The notes under the pieces were generated by a model, which saw only the letters and a program-made list of their open reading frames with translations, had not been told where the DNA came from and searched no databases. From Anaerolineales bacterium (lineage in GTDB: Bacteria > Chloroflexota > Anaerolineae > 4572-78 > J111), in the NCBI GenBank assembly GCA_020634935.1, contig JACKAT010000046.1:1-46402 (forward strand): a stretch of DNA of 46,402 nucleotides. The letters run 5' to 3'. Positions 39,948 to 46,402 of the stretch are shown here, in pieces; position 1 is the stretch's first letter; each line of letters begins with the position of its first letter. Position numbers and translations under genes: made by a program.

Positions 39948-40850
39948 ATGATTAACCTTGACGTTTTATGTGTGGGCGCTTCATCATTTGATCTGACGTT
40001 TACGGTTCCCACTCATCCCACTCCTGATGAAAAGATGTTTGCCGACGCACTCTGGGCGTGCGGCGGCGGGCCGGCCGCGAATGCCGCTGTTGTTGTAGCT
40101 CGATTGGCAGGTACGGCGGCCTATGCCGGCTATCTTGGCGCGGATATTTTCGGCGATCAACATCTGGCCGAACTCACGGCCGATCGAGTCGTTACCGATT
40201 TCATTGTGCGCGGTTCCCCGGCCACCCCTCTATCCGTTATACTGGCCAAACCTGGCGGCGAGCGGGTCTTGGTCAATTATCGGGCCAGCGCCCCCCTGCC
40301 GGCTGACAGCATCGATTTCGCGCCGGTGCGGGCTAAAGTGCTGTTGTTCGACGGGCATGAACCGGAGCTGTCGCTCACCGCTTTGCCGCAGGCCAAAATC
40401 CACGGCAGCCAAACAGTACTCGATGCCGGCTCGGTTCATCGCGGCACCCTGGCTTTAGCTGATCAAGTCGATTATCTGGTCTGTTCAGAGAAATTTGCCC
40501 TGGAATTTACCGGGAAGACTGGCGTCGAGGCCGCCCTGCCTAAATTAGTTGAGGCCAATCCCAATGTGGTCATCACGTTGGGGGCCAAAGGGGTATTGTG
40601 GCAGACCTCGTTGAGCCAGGGCCGCTTACCCGCCTATCCTGTCAACGCCATCGATACAACCGGAGCGGGCGATGCATTTCACGGCGCATTTGCCTTGTGT
40701 CTGGCTCAAGATAAAGCTTGGCTGGAAACGCTTAAATTTTCGAGCGCGGTCGCCGCTTTGACCTGCACCAAACTGGGAGCGCGTACTGGCTTGCCTAACC
40801 GCGAGACGGTTGTTACATTTCTGGCGAGCTTTGCTGAAAATTTCGAGTAG
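39948..40850 (+). CDS. PfkB-family carbohydrate kinase
   Basis: 300-aa ribokinase-superfamily sugar or nucleoside kinase. The N-terminal PfkB signature region is WACGGGPAANAAVVVARLAG (about 37), and the C-terminal signature with catalytic Asp and anion hole is IDTTGAGDAFHGAFALCLA (about 236). It has no strong ribosome binding site; a TAAAAT box ends 11 nt before the ATG, so a very short leader is possible. Substrate range in this family covers ribose, fructose, adenosine, tagatose and others, and context does not settle it. The gene stands alone, followed 63 bp later by the GNAT-VOC fusion on the same strand. Confidence 0.87.
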   Translation: MINLDVLCVGASSFDLTFTVPTHPTPDEKMFADALWACGGGPAANAAVVVARLAGTAAYAGYLGADIFGDQHLAELTADRVVTDFIVRGSPATPLSVILAKPGGERVLVNYRASAPLPADSIDFAPVRAKVLLFDGHEPELSLTALPQAKIHGSQTVLDAGSVHRGTLALADQVDYLVCSEKFALEFTGKTGVEAALPKLVEANPNVVITLGAKGVLWQTSLSQGRLPAYPVNAIDTTGAGDAFHGAFALCLAQDKAWLETLKFSSAVAALTCTKLGARTGLPNRETVVTFLASFAENFE

Positions 40851-40913
40851 ATAAAGGCACTGTCTGACACCTGGATGTTGTGATAACTAAGCAAACTTAA
40901 CCTGAGGCAATCA

Positions 40914-41846
40914 ATGGATCTGACTAAGCGTATAAAAACGGATCGGCTCATTCTGGAGCCGGTAAAAGCCCATCATACGGCCGATTTATTTCAAATATTT
41001 AGCCACCCGAAGGCGATGACCTTCTGGGATACGCCGCTGCATGAAAGCGCGACCGATACCGGGGAGATGATTGAATCTTTGATGCAGCCGGATGCCTCTT
41101 GGTGGTCAATTTTACTACCGGAGGCGGATCGTGTCATCGGCCTGGTAGGTTACTTAGGCAATCCGGGTATACCGGGCATGGGTTACATTCTCCATCCCGA
41201 TTATTGGCAGCAGGGCTACATGCGCGAGGCGGTCAGCGCGGCCTTGACCTATGGCTTTGAAGAATTGAAGTTGGATCGAGTGGAGTTATGGATTAATGAG
41301 GATAATTTGGCTTCACAGAGGCTGGCCCAAGATGTGGGATTCATTCGCCGGGGGCGCTTCCGGCAAAAATATTGGCATCATCAAACCGCCCACGATAAAT
41401 TTGTGTACGGCCTCAAGGCCAGCAAGTGGCAGTTGGATCAAGACACCATCGAACCCGACCAGAGTCACCACCATTTCTACACCCTCCAACCGGTTCTCAG
41501 CGTGACCGATGTCCAAGCGACGGCTGAATACTATCGGGATAAACTGGGCTTTCGCATCGATTTTATGTACGGCAATCCCCCCTTTCACGGTGCTGTCTCT
41601 CAAGGCGAGTGGTCGACTGAAGGGGTCAAGCTTCAATTAACGGCTGCCAGCGCCGCGTCTCCCCAGCCTAATTCCGCCGTGGTCTTATACATTTTTGTCG
41701 GCCCCAATATCGATACCTTATATCGCCAGTATCAGGCCAACGGCGTTCATATCCAGCGCCGGATTGCTGATTACCCCTGGGGGATGCGGGAATTTGATAT
41801 CAAAGATTGTAATGGGTATATGCTGCGTTTTGGCACCCCAATTTAG
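40914..41846 (+). CDS. GNAT acetyltransferase fused to a glyoxalase/VOC domain
   Basis: 310-aa two-domain protein. Residues 1-175 are a RimJ/RimL-type GNAT N-acetyltransferase (DRLILEPVKAHHTADLFQIF; acetyl-CoA loop HPDYWQQGYMREAVSAAL; INEDNLASQRLAQDVGF). Residues about 185-310 are a VOC/glyoxalase fold (VLSVTDVQATAEYYRDKLGF; DIKDCNGYMLRFG), the kind found in bleomycin-resistance-like and lyase proteins. The fusion is unusual and might couple modification with binding of the same small molecule. GAGG lies upstream of the ATG. Palindromic copy 5 begins 2 nt after the stop. Confidence 0.85.
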   Translation: MDLTKRIKTDRLILEPVKAHHTADLFQIFSHPKAMTFWDTPLHESATDTGEMIESLMQPDASWWSILLPEADRVIGLVGYLGNPGIPGMGYILHPDYWQQGYMREAVSAALTYGFEELKLDRVELWINEDNLASQRLAQDVGFIRRGRFRQKYWHHQTAHDKFVYGLKASKWQLDQDTIEPDQSHHHFYTLQPVLSVTDVQATAEYYRDKLGFRIDFMYGNPPFHGAVSQGEWSTEGVKLQLTAASAASPQPNSAVVLYIFVGPNIDTLYRQYQANGVHIQRRIADYPWGMREFDIKDCNGYMLRFGTPI

Positions 41847-41847
41847 A

Positions 41848-41979
41848 TATGAGTTACGCAGTTCAAAAGGTGACAGTCACTTTTTGCCAAAAATAAACGT
41901 CCGGTTAGCCCAAACAAGTCGATTTATCACGTCTAAGTGACTGTCACCTGGTTCGATACCCCCAACTGCGTAAGTCCTA
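41848..41979. repeat. Palindromic element copy 5, full length (132 bp)
   Basis: Ends TATGAGTTACGCAGTT and AACTGCGTAAGTCCTA, both with TA at the tip. Inner stem GGTGACAGTCACTT (41869-41882) with AAGTGACTGTCACC (41935-41948). Its interior is inverted relative to copies 3 and 7. Confidence 0.9.
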
Positions 41980-42002
41980 TTAGAGTTGAGTAAGTCAAAA
42001 TC

Positions 42003-42037
42003 AAAAAAGGGAAGCTTTTCGTTAGCTTCCCTTTTTT
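42003..42037. terminator. Bidirectional intrinsic terminator
   Basis: AAAAAAGGGAAGCT, loop TTTCGTT, AGCTTCCCTTTTTT: a perfect 14-bp stem with A and T tracts, between the plus-strand GNAT-VOC gene and the minus-strand PRC-barrel gene. Confidence 0.92.
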
Positions 42038-42058
42038 CGTTATAAATAGCGCGTCGAT

Positions 42059-42418
42059 CTACCAGTGCGGTGTATGTTCGTAATAGTTGTAGATCTCGCT
42101 GCCCCACTCGCGGCTGGCCATATCAGGCCAGTTATTTTTGTCGAAGCCGGGCGCGTTTTCGAGCTTTTCCTGGCTGACATTAAGGATAAACTCTTTGTTT
42201 TCCGCGTCTAAGGTAAAGGCAGCCCATGGAATGGCAAACAATTTGTTACCCATCCCCAAGAATCCACCAAACGATAAGACCACGTAAGCCACTTTACCCG
42301 TCGCCAGATCGATCATCAGTTCTTCGATATGTCCTAAGTGCTCGCCATCAGCATTTTTTACATTATCGCCGTTGATCGAAGTCGCGGATAGAACAACAGG
42401 GGTAGTATGATGTGTCAT
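42059..42418 (-). CDS. PRC-barrel domain protein
   Basis: 119-aa protein with a PRC-barrel (VVLSATSINGDNVKNADGEH ... LGHIEELMIDLATGKVAYVV), the beta-barrel found in RimM and photosynthetic reaction-centre H subunits, often stress-linked when alone. The C-terminal 35 residues (FDKNNWPDMASREWGSEIYN) match the tail of sporulation/stress-type PRC proteins. AAAGGAGA precedes the ATG at 42418; an in-frame ATG 30 nt upstream overlaps no ribosome binding site. Monocistronic with a strong terminator. A role in envelope or RNA-linked stress is only a family-level guess. Confidence 0.82.
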   Translation of the reverse strand: MTHHTTPVVLSATSINGDNVKNADGEHLGHIEELMIDLATGKVAYVVLSFGGFLGMGNKLFAIPWAAFTLDAENKEFILNVSQEKLENAPGFDKNNWPDMASREWGSEIYNYYEHTPHW

Positions 42419-42448
42419 TTTGATATCTCCTTTGTTTATTTTCAACAA

Positions 42449-42966
42449 TTTCTAAATTACATCTATAACTTATCATAATTTGCCGCCATCCTCGATACCA
42501 TTTCGGGCGATTATGCCCTATAAGCGGAGCTATCTTGCATAGTTCTAATCACTCGCGAAATGATGGCTGGCATAGCTAGGGGGGATTATAGAGTTTATGG
42601 AGTTTATAGAATTTTGGAGTTGGATGAGGGTTAAGTGAAAGGATTGACTGAGCAATAGGTCGATTTCCCGGCGTTAAATTGAACTTATTAGAGTTTATCG
42701 GATTTAAGGTGACCGTCACTTAATACCCTAATTGTTGAGTTGGTTCTGTCAATTACGTCCTATATTTAGTCGCAAAAAGTGACGGTCACCTATTTCCGAT
42801 AATGTCTATTAAACCGTATAGTGCTAACCGCGCCATAGTTACGATCGACTGCCTGCCGCCTGTAATTTTCTATCAACGGAAATAACGGTATAATTGATGC
42901 CCAAAAGGACATAAAGAGTAAAACTTAATTTGCTGGCGAAACGATGTAACATCACCGCCAAAAATA
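42449..42966. other. 518-bp intergenic region with palindromic element copy 6
   Basis: TATAGAGTTTATGGAGTTTATAGA simple repeats lie at about 42588-42615. Copy 6 of the palindromic family follows, then a TATAAT box (42889-42894) without a good -35, upstream of the histidine kinase. No gene seen. Confidence 0.5.
42696..42803. repeat. Palindromic element copy 6, variant stem
   Basis: Inner stem GGTGACCGTCACTT (42708-42721) with AAGTGACGGTCACC (42777-42790): the central base pair is C-G here where other copies have A-T. Outer arms TTATCGGA/TCCGATAA replace the GAGTTACGC tips. Confidence 0.85.
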
Positions 42967-44847
42967 ATGAACGTTGATAAAATGGATCAGTCGCGTCAGT
43001 CCCGTCCAAAAGAACAGTCCGACCTGTCCTTTGACAAAACAGAGGAGATTGATGAGAAAATTCAGTCTCATCAGGTCACTAGCGATACGCCGGCTGAAGT
43101 TGCTCCACCAACTGACCATGATCTTGACCCCCCTTTGACCCAACTCCAGGAAGAACAAGAAAATTTACAACTGCTCTACAAGTTGAGTCGCAGTTTAGTT
43201 AAAATTGTTGATCCCATTGCCGTGGCTCAGGACGCCCTGCAATTGATTACCGAGGCGCTCTCAATTTTGCGCGGCGAGGTTTTAGCCATCGATGACCAGA
43301 CCGGTCAACTGCAAGTGTTGGCCTTGATGGGTTATGATGATGCGGCTCTGGACCTTTACCGGGAAAAAGCGGAAATGCGGCTGCAGTATGGTTTGGCCTG
43401 GCGTGTGGCCCAATCGAAGGAGGCCATTGCCCTGCCCGATGTGAATTGCAGCGAATATTGGCTGCCTATCCCCGGTTTAGACGACAATATTTGCTCAGCG
43501 GCGGCGGTCCCTATGCTAGCCGATGAAAAAATGTCGGGAATTATGACGCTGCTCAGCGATGAGTTTGATGAACTCAATCAAGATCGCCTCGAGTTATTAA
43601 CAGCAATAGCCACTCAGGTGGCGTTGGCCTTACAAAATGCTTATCTGTTCGTATCTGAACAAGAAGCCCGCTCCACAGCCGAAGTCCTCCGTGAAGCCCA
43701 TTTAGAATTGACCCAATCGCTTGATATCCACCGTATCGCCACCATTTCCTTGAAATATTTAGATCGATTAACCCACTATGACCACGCGGCGGTGGTGCTG
43801 TGTCGAAGCAAAGCCGAACTCTATGTGAGCGCTTATCAGGGCCACGATAAGCATATTGAGCCGCAGGCGCTGTTGGGACGGCAACTGCCCCTATCAAGTT
43901 ACCCGCTTATTCAAAAGATCATTGAAAGGGGAAAAACGCTGATTATCTCCGATACTCAGGCTGAACCTGACTGGCAGCCGGTTATCGTCGGCGAAGCCAC
44001 CCGGAGTTGGTTAGGCGTACCCTTAACCACCGGTCAAGAGACTATCGGGGTTCTCATCGCCGCCAAAACCAGCCCTAACTATTTTCGCAATCAAAATGGC
44101 CGCCTGGCCGAAGCGTTGGCTATCCAGACGGCGACCGCTATACAAAACGGTCAGTTATATATGGAGGTCCAAATCAACCGCAACCGGCTCCGACGACTGG
44201 CTGATCAATTAATTACCATGCAAGAAGCAGAGCGGCAGCGCGTTTCGCGCGAACTGCATGACGAAGCGGGCCAGGCTCTGAACGCGCTCAAAGTCAGCCT
44301 CAGCCTTATTCACGATGACCTGCCGGCGGAATTTGCCGCGCTGCAGCAGCGATTAAAAGATGCCAGCGATCTGGCTGACCAAACCCTGAACCGTATCCGC
44401 ACCATTTCCTACGATTTGCGTCCGCCGGAACTGGACACCCTGGGTCTTGACGCGGCTCTGGAGGAGTTCTGTGAAGACTTTGCCCAGCGGACCCGTTTGA
44501 AAATTTGGTATACCGGCCAGGAACTACCGGAATTGGCCGACGCCATTCGGATTAGTTTTTACCGGTTTTTACAAGAAGCGTTGACCAACGTGGTCAAACA
44601 CGCCCAAGCCAGTGAGGTTAAAGTAAAACTCACTCACACCGACCACCAGGTTTGCCTGTCCATTGCCGACAATGGGCGCGGCTTTCTGGTGATACTACCC
44701 GCCCAGGCCCACGGAGGCTCGCCAGGATTAGGGCTTTTGGGGATGAAGGAGCGATTTGAACAACTGGGCGGCTCGATCAATATTACATCGCGCTTGGGCG
44801 AGGGAACTACGATAGCGGCTTGTATCCCTGGGGAGATGGCGGCATGA
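42967..44847 (+). CDS. GAF-GAF histidine kinase, NarL-partner (HisKA_3) type
   Basis: 626-aa soluble sensor kinase with no membrane segments. An acidic N-terminal region (1-55) is followed by two GAF domains (about 65-225 and 235-395) that may bind small molecules, redox or light-sensing groups. Dimerisation/phosphoacceptor helix EAERQRVSRELHDEAGQALN carries His about 431, and the HATPase_c has N-box ALTNVVKHAQAS, G1 IADNGRGF and G2 GLGLLGMKERF. It overlaps the response-regulator start by 4 nt. The signal is unknown; the cytosolic GAF pair suggests an internal cue. Confidence 0.88.
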   Translation: MNVDKMDQSRQSRPKEQSDLSFDKTEEIDEKIQSHQVTSDTPAEVAPPTDHDLDPPLTQLQEEQENLQLLYKLSRSLVKIVDPIAVAQDALQLITEALSILRGEVLAIDDQTGQLQVLALMGYDDAALDLYREKAEMRLQYGLAWRVAQSKEAIALPDVNCSEYWLPIPGLDDNICSAAAVPMLADEKMSGIMTLLSDEFDELNQDRLELLTAIATQVALALQNAYLFVSEQEARSTAEVLREAHLELTQSLDIHRIATISLKYLDRLTHYDHAAVVLCRSKAELYVSAYQGHDKHIEPQALLGRQLPLSSYPLIQKIIERGKTLIISDTQAEPDWQPVIVGEATRSWLGVPLTTGQETIGVLIAAKTSPNYFRNQNGRLAEALAIQTATAIQNGQLYMEVQINRNRLRRLADQLITMQEAERQRVSRELHDEAGQALNALKVSLSLIHDDLPAEFAALQQRLKDASDLADQTLNRIRTISYDLRPPELDTLGLDAALEEFCEDFAQRTRLKIWYTGQELPELADAIRISFYRFLQEALTNVVKHAQASEVKVKLTHTDHQVCLSIADNGRGFLVILPAQAHGGSPGLGLLGMKERFEQLGGSINITSRLGEGTTIAACIPGEMAA

Positions 44848-45497
44848 TTCGGGTGATTATTGCCGACGATCATCACATTGTCCGCCAGGGGTTACGCGCC
44901 CTGCTGGAACGAGACCAGCGCATCGAAGTGATTGGCGAAGCCGCCGACGGTCAAGAAGCCGTTGATTTAGTCCAGAAGTTACAGCCTGATATCATCATTT
45001 TAGATATCGCTATGCCGCGTTTGGACGGGGTCCAAGCTACCAGCAAAATCGTGGCGCTTAACACGAAAACTCAAATTATTGTGCTATCGGTTCATAACCG
45101 ACGCAAGATTGCGCAGCGAGTCCTCCGCAACGGCGCTGCCGGCTATTTGCTCAAAAACGCCGTAAACGAAGAGTTAATTCTGGCTATTCTGGCCGCCCAA
45201 CGGGGAGAAATCTATTTAAGCCCGGAAATTTCTAAATCAATCTTGAGCAATTTATGGAGCCTGGAACAGGGAAGCGACTCTGATGACCCCAGCTTACGGT
45301 TAACCTCTCGCGAGCACGAAGTCTTAAAGCTAATTGTCGATGGCTATACTAATAATGAAATCGGCGAGATGCTGCATATTAGTCCCAAAACCGTCAGCAA
45401 GCACCGCATGAGTTTAATGACCAAACTTGGCGTTAACGATGTTACCGGGTTAATGCGAGTGGCCCTAAAAGAGGGGCTGGTTTTTTTAGATGAGTAA
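44844..45497 (+). CDS. NarL/LuxR-type response regulator
   Basis: 217-aa regulator. REC domain with acidic pair IIADDHHIVRQG, phosphoacceptor Asp54 in IILDIAMPRLDG, and the K of GYLLKNA. LuxR-type HTH at about 148-205 (LTSREHEVLKLIVDGYTNNEIGEMLHISPKTVSKH). The ATG at 44844 overlaps the kinase stop as ATGA, so the pair is translationally coupled and is a cognate two-component system. A start 24 nt upstream in frame lies inside the kinase gene and is unlikely. Confidence 0.9.
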   Translation: MIRVIIADDHHIVRQGLRALLERDQRIEVIGEAADGQEAVDLVQKLQPDIIILDIAMPRLDGVQATSKIVALNTKTQIIVLSVHNRRKIAQRVLRNGAAGYLLKNAVNEELILAILAAQRGEIYLSPEISKSILSNLWSLEQGSDSDDPSLRLTSREHEVLKLIVDGYTNNEIGEMLHISPKTVSKHRMSLMTKLGVNDVTGLMRVALKEGLVFLDE

Positions 45498-45584
45498 TTC
45501 TGGCGTCAAGATACTATCTTTTTTTAGCATATAGTAGGTAGTTACCCCATATCTTTCCTCACTCCCCCAGCTATACTATCTTAA

Positions 45585-45727
45585 TATGACTTACGCAGTT
45601 GACATGTCCATTTCGAGGAGGAACGACGAGAAATCCCTGAGAACGTTGTTTGCCAGCAGATGCTGTAGGGATTTCTCCGCCTTTGGCTACGAAATGACAT
45701 AAGTCGTTGTCAAGTGCGTAACTCCTA
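45585..45727. repeat. Chimeric element: family tips around a different core
   Basis: Tips TATGACTTACGCAGTTGACA and TGTCAAGTGCGTAACTCCTA match the palindromic family, but the core has GAGAAATCCCT...AGGGATTTCTC and CATTTCG...CGAAATG inverted pairs. It abuts a broken response-regulator gene. Confidence 0.8.
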
Positions 45728-45732
45728 CTTAA

Positions 45733-45900
45733 GTCATCATTGTCACCATGCATCTGCGGACCAGTTACATTCGCTATGCTTTACGGCAAGGCGTTAAAGG
45801 ATACATCTTAAAATCAGGTTTAGGAGAAGTTATCGGGGCCGTGCGCGCCATCAGTCAGGGGAAAAAATATTACGCTTCAGCGATTATAGATACCCTGTAG
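45733..45900 (+). pseudogene. Response-regulator receiver fragment
   Basis: Right after the chimeric element one frame reads VIIVTMHLRTSYIRYALRQG then GVKGYILKSGLGEVIGAVRA and QGKKYYASAIIDTL before a stop. This is the C-terminal half of a NarL-type receiver domain, from strand beta-4 with T and the K of GYILKS onward. The N-terminal half with the phosphoacceptor Asp is missing, and there is no HTH after it. An ATG at 45748 exists but would give only a 50-aa fragment. It is most likely the leftover of a second regulator. Confidence 0.7.
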
Positions 45901-45942
45901 TTGTCGCCAGGAAATTATTTTTTAGTATGGGCTTAATAAGGA

Positions 45943-46074
45943 TATGAGTTACGCAGTTCAAAAGGTGACAGTCACTTGGGGGTGATAAATCGGCCTTTTC
46001 AGGCTAAATGGACGGTTATTTTCGACAAAAAGTGACTGTCACCGGGTTCGTTACACCCAACTGCGTAAGTCCTA
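45943..46074. repeat. Palindromic element copy 7, full length (132 bp)
   Basis: Ends TATGAGTTACGCAGTT and AACTGCGTAAGTCCTA; inner stem GGTGACAGTCACTT (45964-45977) with AAGTGACTGTCACC (46030-46043). Ends 18 bp before the start of the PAS protein gene. Confidence 0.9.
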
Positions 46075-46092
46075 AAGGAAACAGGCCACAAT

Positions 46093-46402
46093 ATGGAGTT
46101 AGAATATTTAATGACCTCAAGCGATCTGCCTACGGATAGTTTATCAGACGCCTCTTTACCCCCGTCTCTTCATTCTTTGGTCGAGTTGTGGGAGGACAAC
46201 TCGGCTTTACTGAGAACCATTATTGAAGAATCGGAAGACGCCATCTTTGTTAAAGACCAAGACGGGCGCTACTTGATCATCAACTCGGCTGGCGCCCGAG
46301 TGGCTGGTAAAAGCATCGCGACGATAATTGGCCGGACCGACGCCGAGATTTTCCCGCCGAACTTGGCTAAAGAACTCCGGGCAAATGATGTCGCCGTTAT
46401 CG
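46093..46402 (+). CDS. PAS-domain sensor protein, N-terminus only
   Basis: 103 codons from the ATG at 46093 to the window edge. After a Ser/Pro-rich lead (about 1-35), a PAS domain starts: LLRTIIEESEDAIFVKDQDG, RYLIINSAGARVAGKS, IIGRTDAEIFPP. This is the common entry to a PAS histidine kinase or diguanylate cyclase; the output domain lies beyond the window. AAAGGA is 14 nt upstream of the ATG, a little far. Palindromic copy 7 is immediately upstream, so any promoter must lie in or before that element. Confidence 0.75.
   Translation, partial: MELEYLMTSSDLPTDSLSDASLPPSLHSLVELWEDNSALLRTIIEESEDAIFVKDQDGRYLIINSAGARVAGKSIATIIGRTDAEIFPPNLAKELRANDVAVI

Noticed and set aside
1..46402. tRNA, rRNA, phage or integrative-element structure
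   Set aside because: No tRNA-like fold, rRNA segment, integrase or attachment repeat was seen by eye; a tRNAscan/Infernal run would settle it.

Overview
The window is moderately GC-rich bacterial chromosome and reads like a monoderm Chloroflexota genome (Anaerolineae-like). This is an inference from gene content: a secreted protein with an LPETG sorting signal, a TIR protein with a membrane anchor, a DUF2270 membrane protein, a TPR/AAA/tandem-cyclase giant, molybdo-hydroxylases of the CoxLMS type, soluble GAF histidine kinases, and heavy loading with small non-coding palindromic repeats. No rRNA, tRNA, CRISPR array or phage module was seen.

Layout. 1-3389: a nucleoside/simple-sugar-type ABC transporter (permease cut by the window edge, ATPase) behind a long structured leader, divergent from a FadR-type GntR regulator whose promoter points to leaderless translation. 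3409-5499: a short FtsK-like ATPase and an NmrA-like reductase. 5689-9756: a 1355-aa tandem class III cyclase/AAA/TPR protein built like mammalian soluble adenylyl cyclase. 10217-11707: an orphan biotin-dependent carboxyltransferase (5S/PycB type). 11841-14506: a repeat-rich scar holding a small zinc protein, a truncated restriction-endonuclease-like gene, a remnant of a REP-associated (IS200-like) transposase and a strictly 20-bp-phased repeat array. 14507-18288: DUF2270 protein, alpha/beta hydrolase, a decayed antitoxin/PIN toxin pair and a compact two-gene HNH nuclease module.

18337-28944 (minus strand) is the metabolic centre: FdrA, DUF1116 (YlbE/AllG-like), a four-helix-bundle protein, a fused double cyclase-family amidohydrolase, a DinB protein, the CoxM/CoxS/CoxL molybdo-hydroxylase and a CoA-binding protein. 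FdrA and DUF1116 are two of the three components of E. coli oxamate carbamoyltransferase (AllFGH). With the hydroxylase and amidohydrolase they suggest a catabolic route that hydroxylates and opens an N-heterocycle and ends in a carbamoyl transfer. The third subunit (AllH/DUF2877) and a carbamate kinase are not in the window. Almost every junction in this run carries a hairpin repeat.

29083-46402: a TIR protein, a LysW-like zinc protein, the LPETG surface protein, a Na+/Ca2+ exchanger, a PocR-domain regulator with a 1022-aa FAD/Fe-S oxidoreductase that has a methionine-rich tail, a secreted coiled-coil protein, a PfkB kinase, a GNAT-VOC fusion, a PRC-barrel protein, a GAF histidine kinase/NarL regulator pair, a broken second response regulator and the start of a PAS sensor protein.

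Across 18.7-46.1 kb a family of about 130-bp palindromic elements occurs seven times. Its inner stem changes sequence between copies with both arms changed together, and one further element carries the same tips around a different core. These elements, the GAGATT-type hairpins (one expanded inside the fdrA reading frame), and the 20-bp array next to the transposase remnant are the least ordinary signals here.
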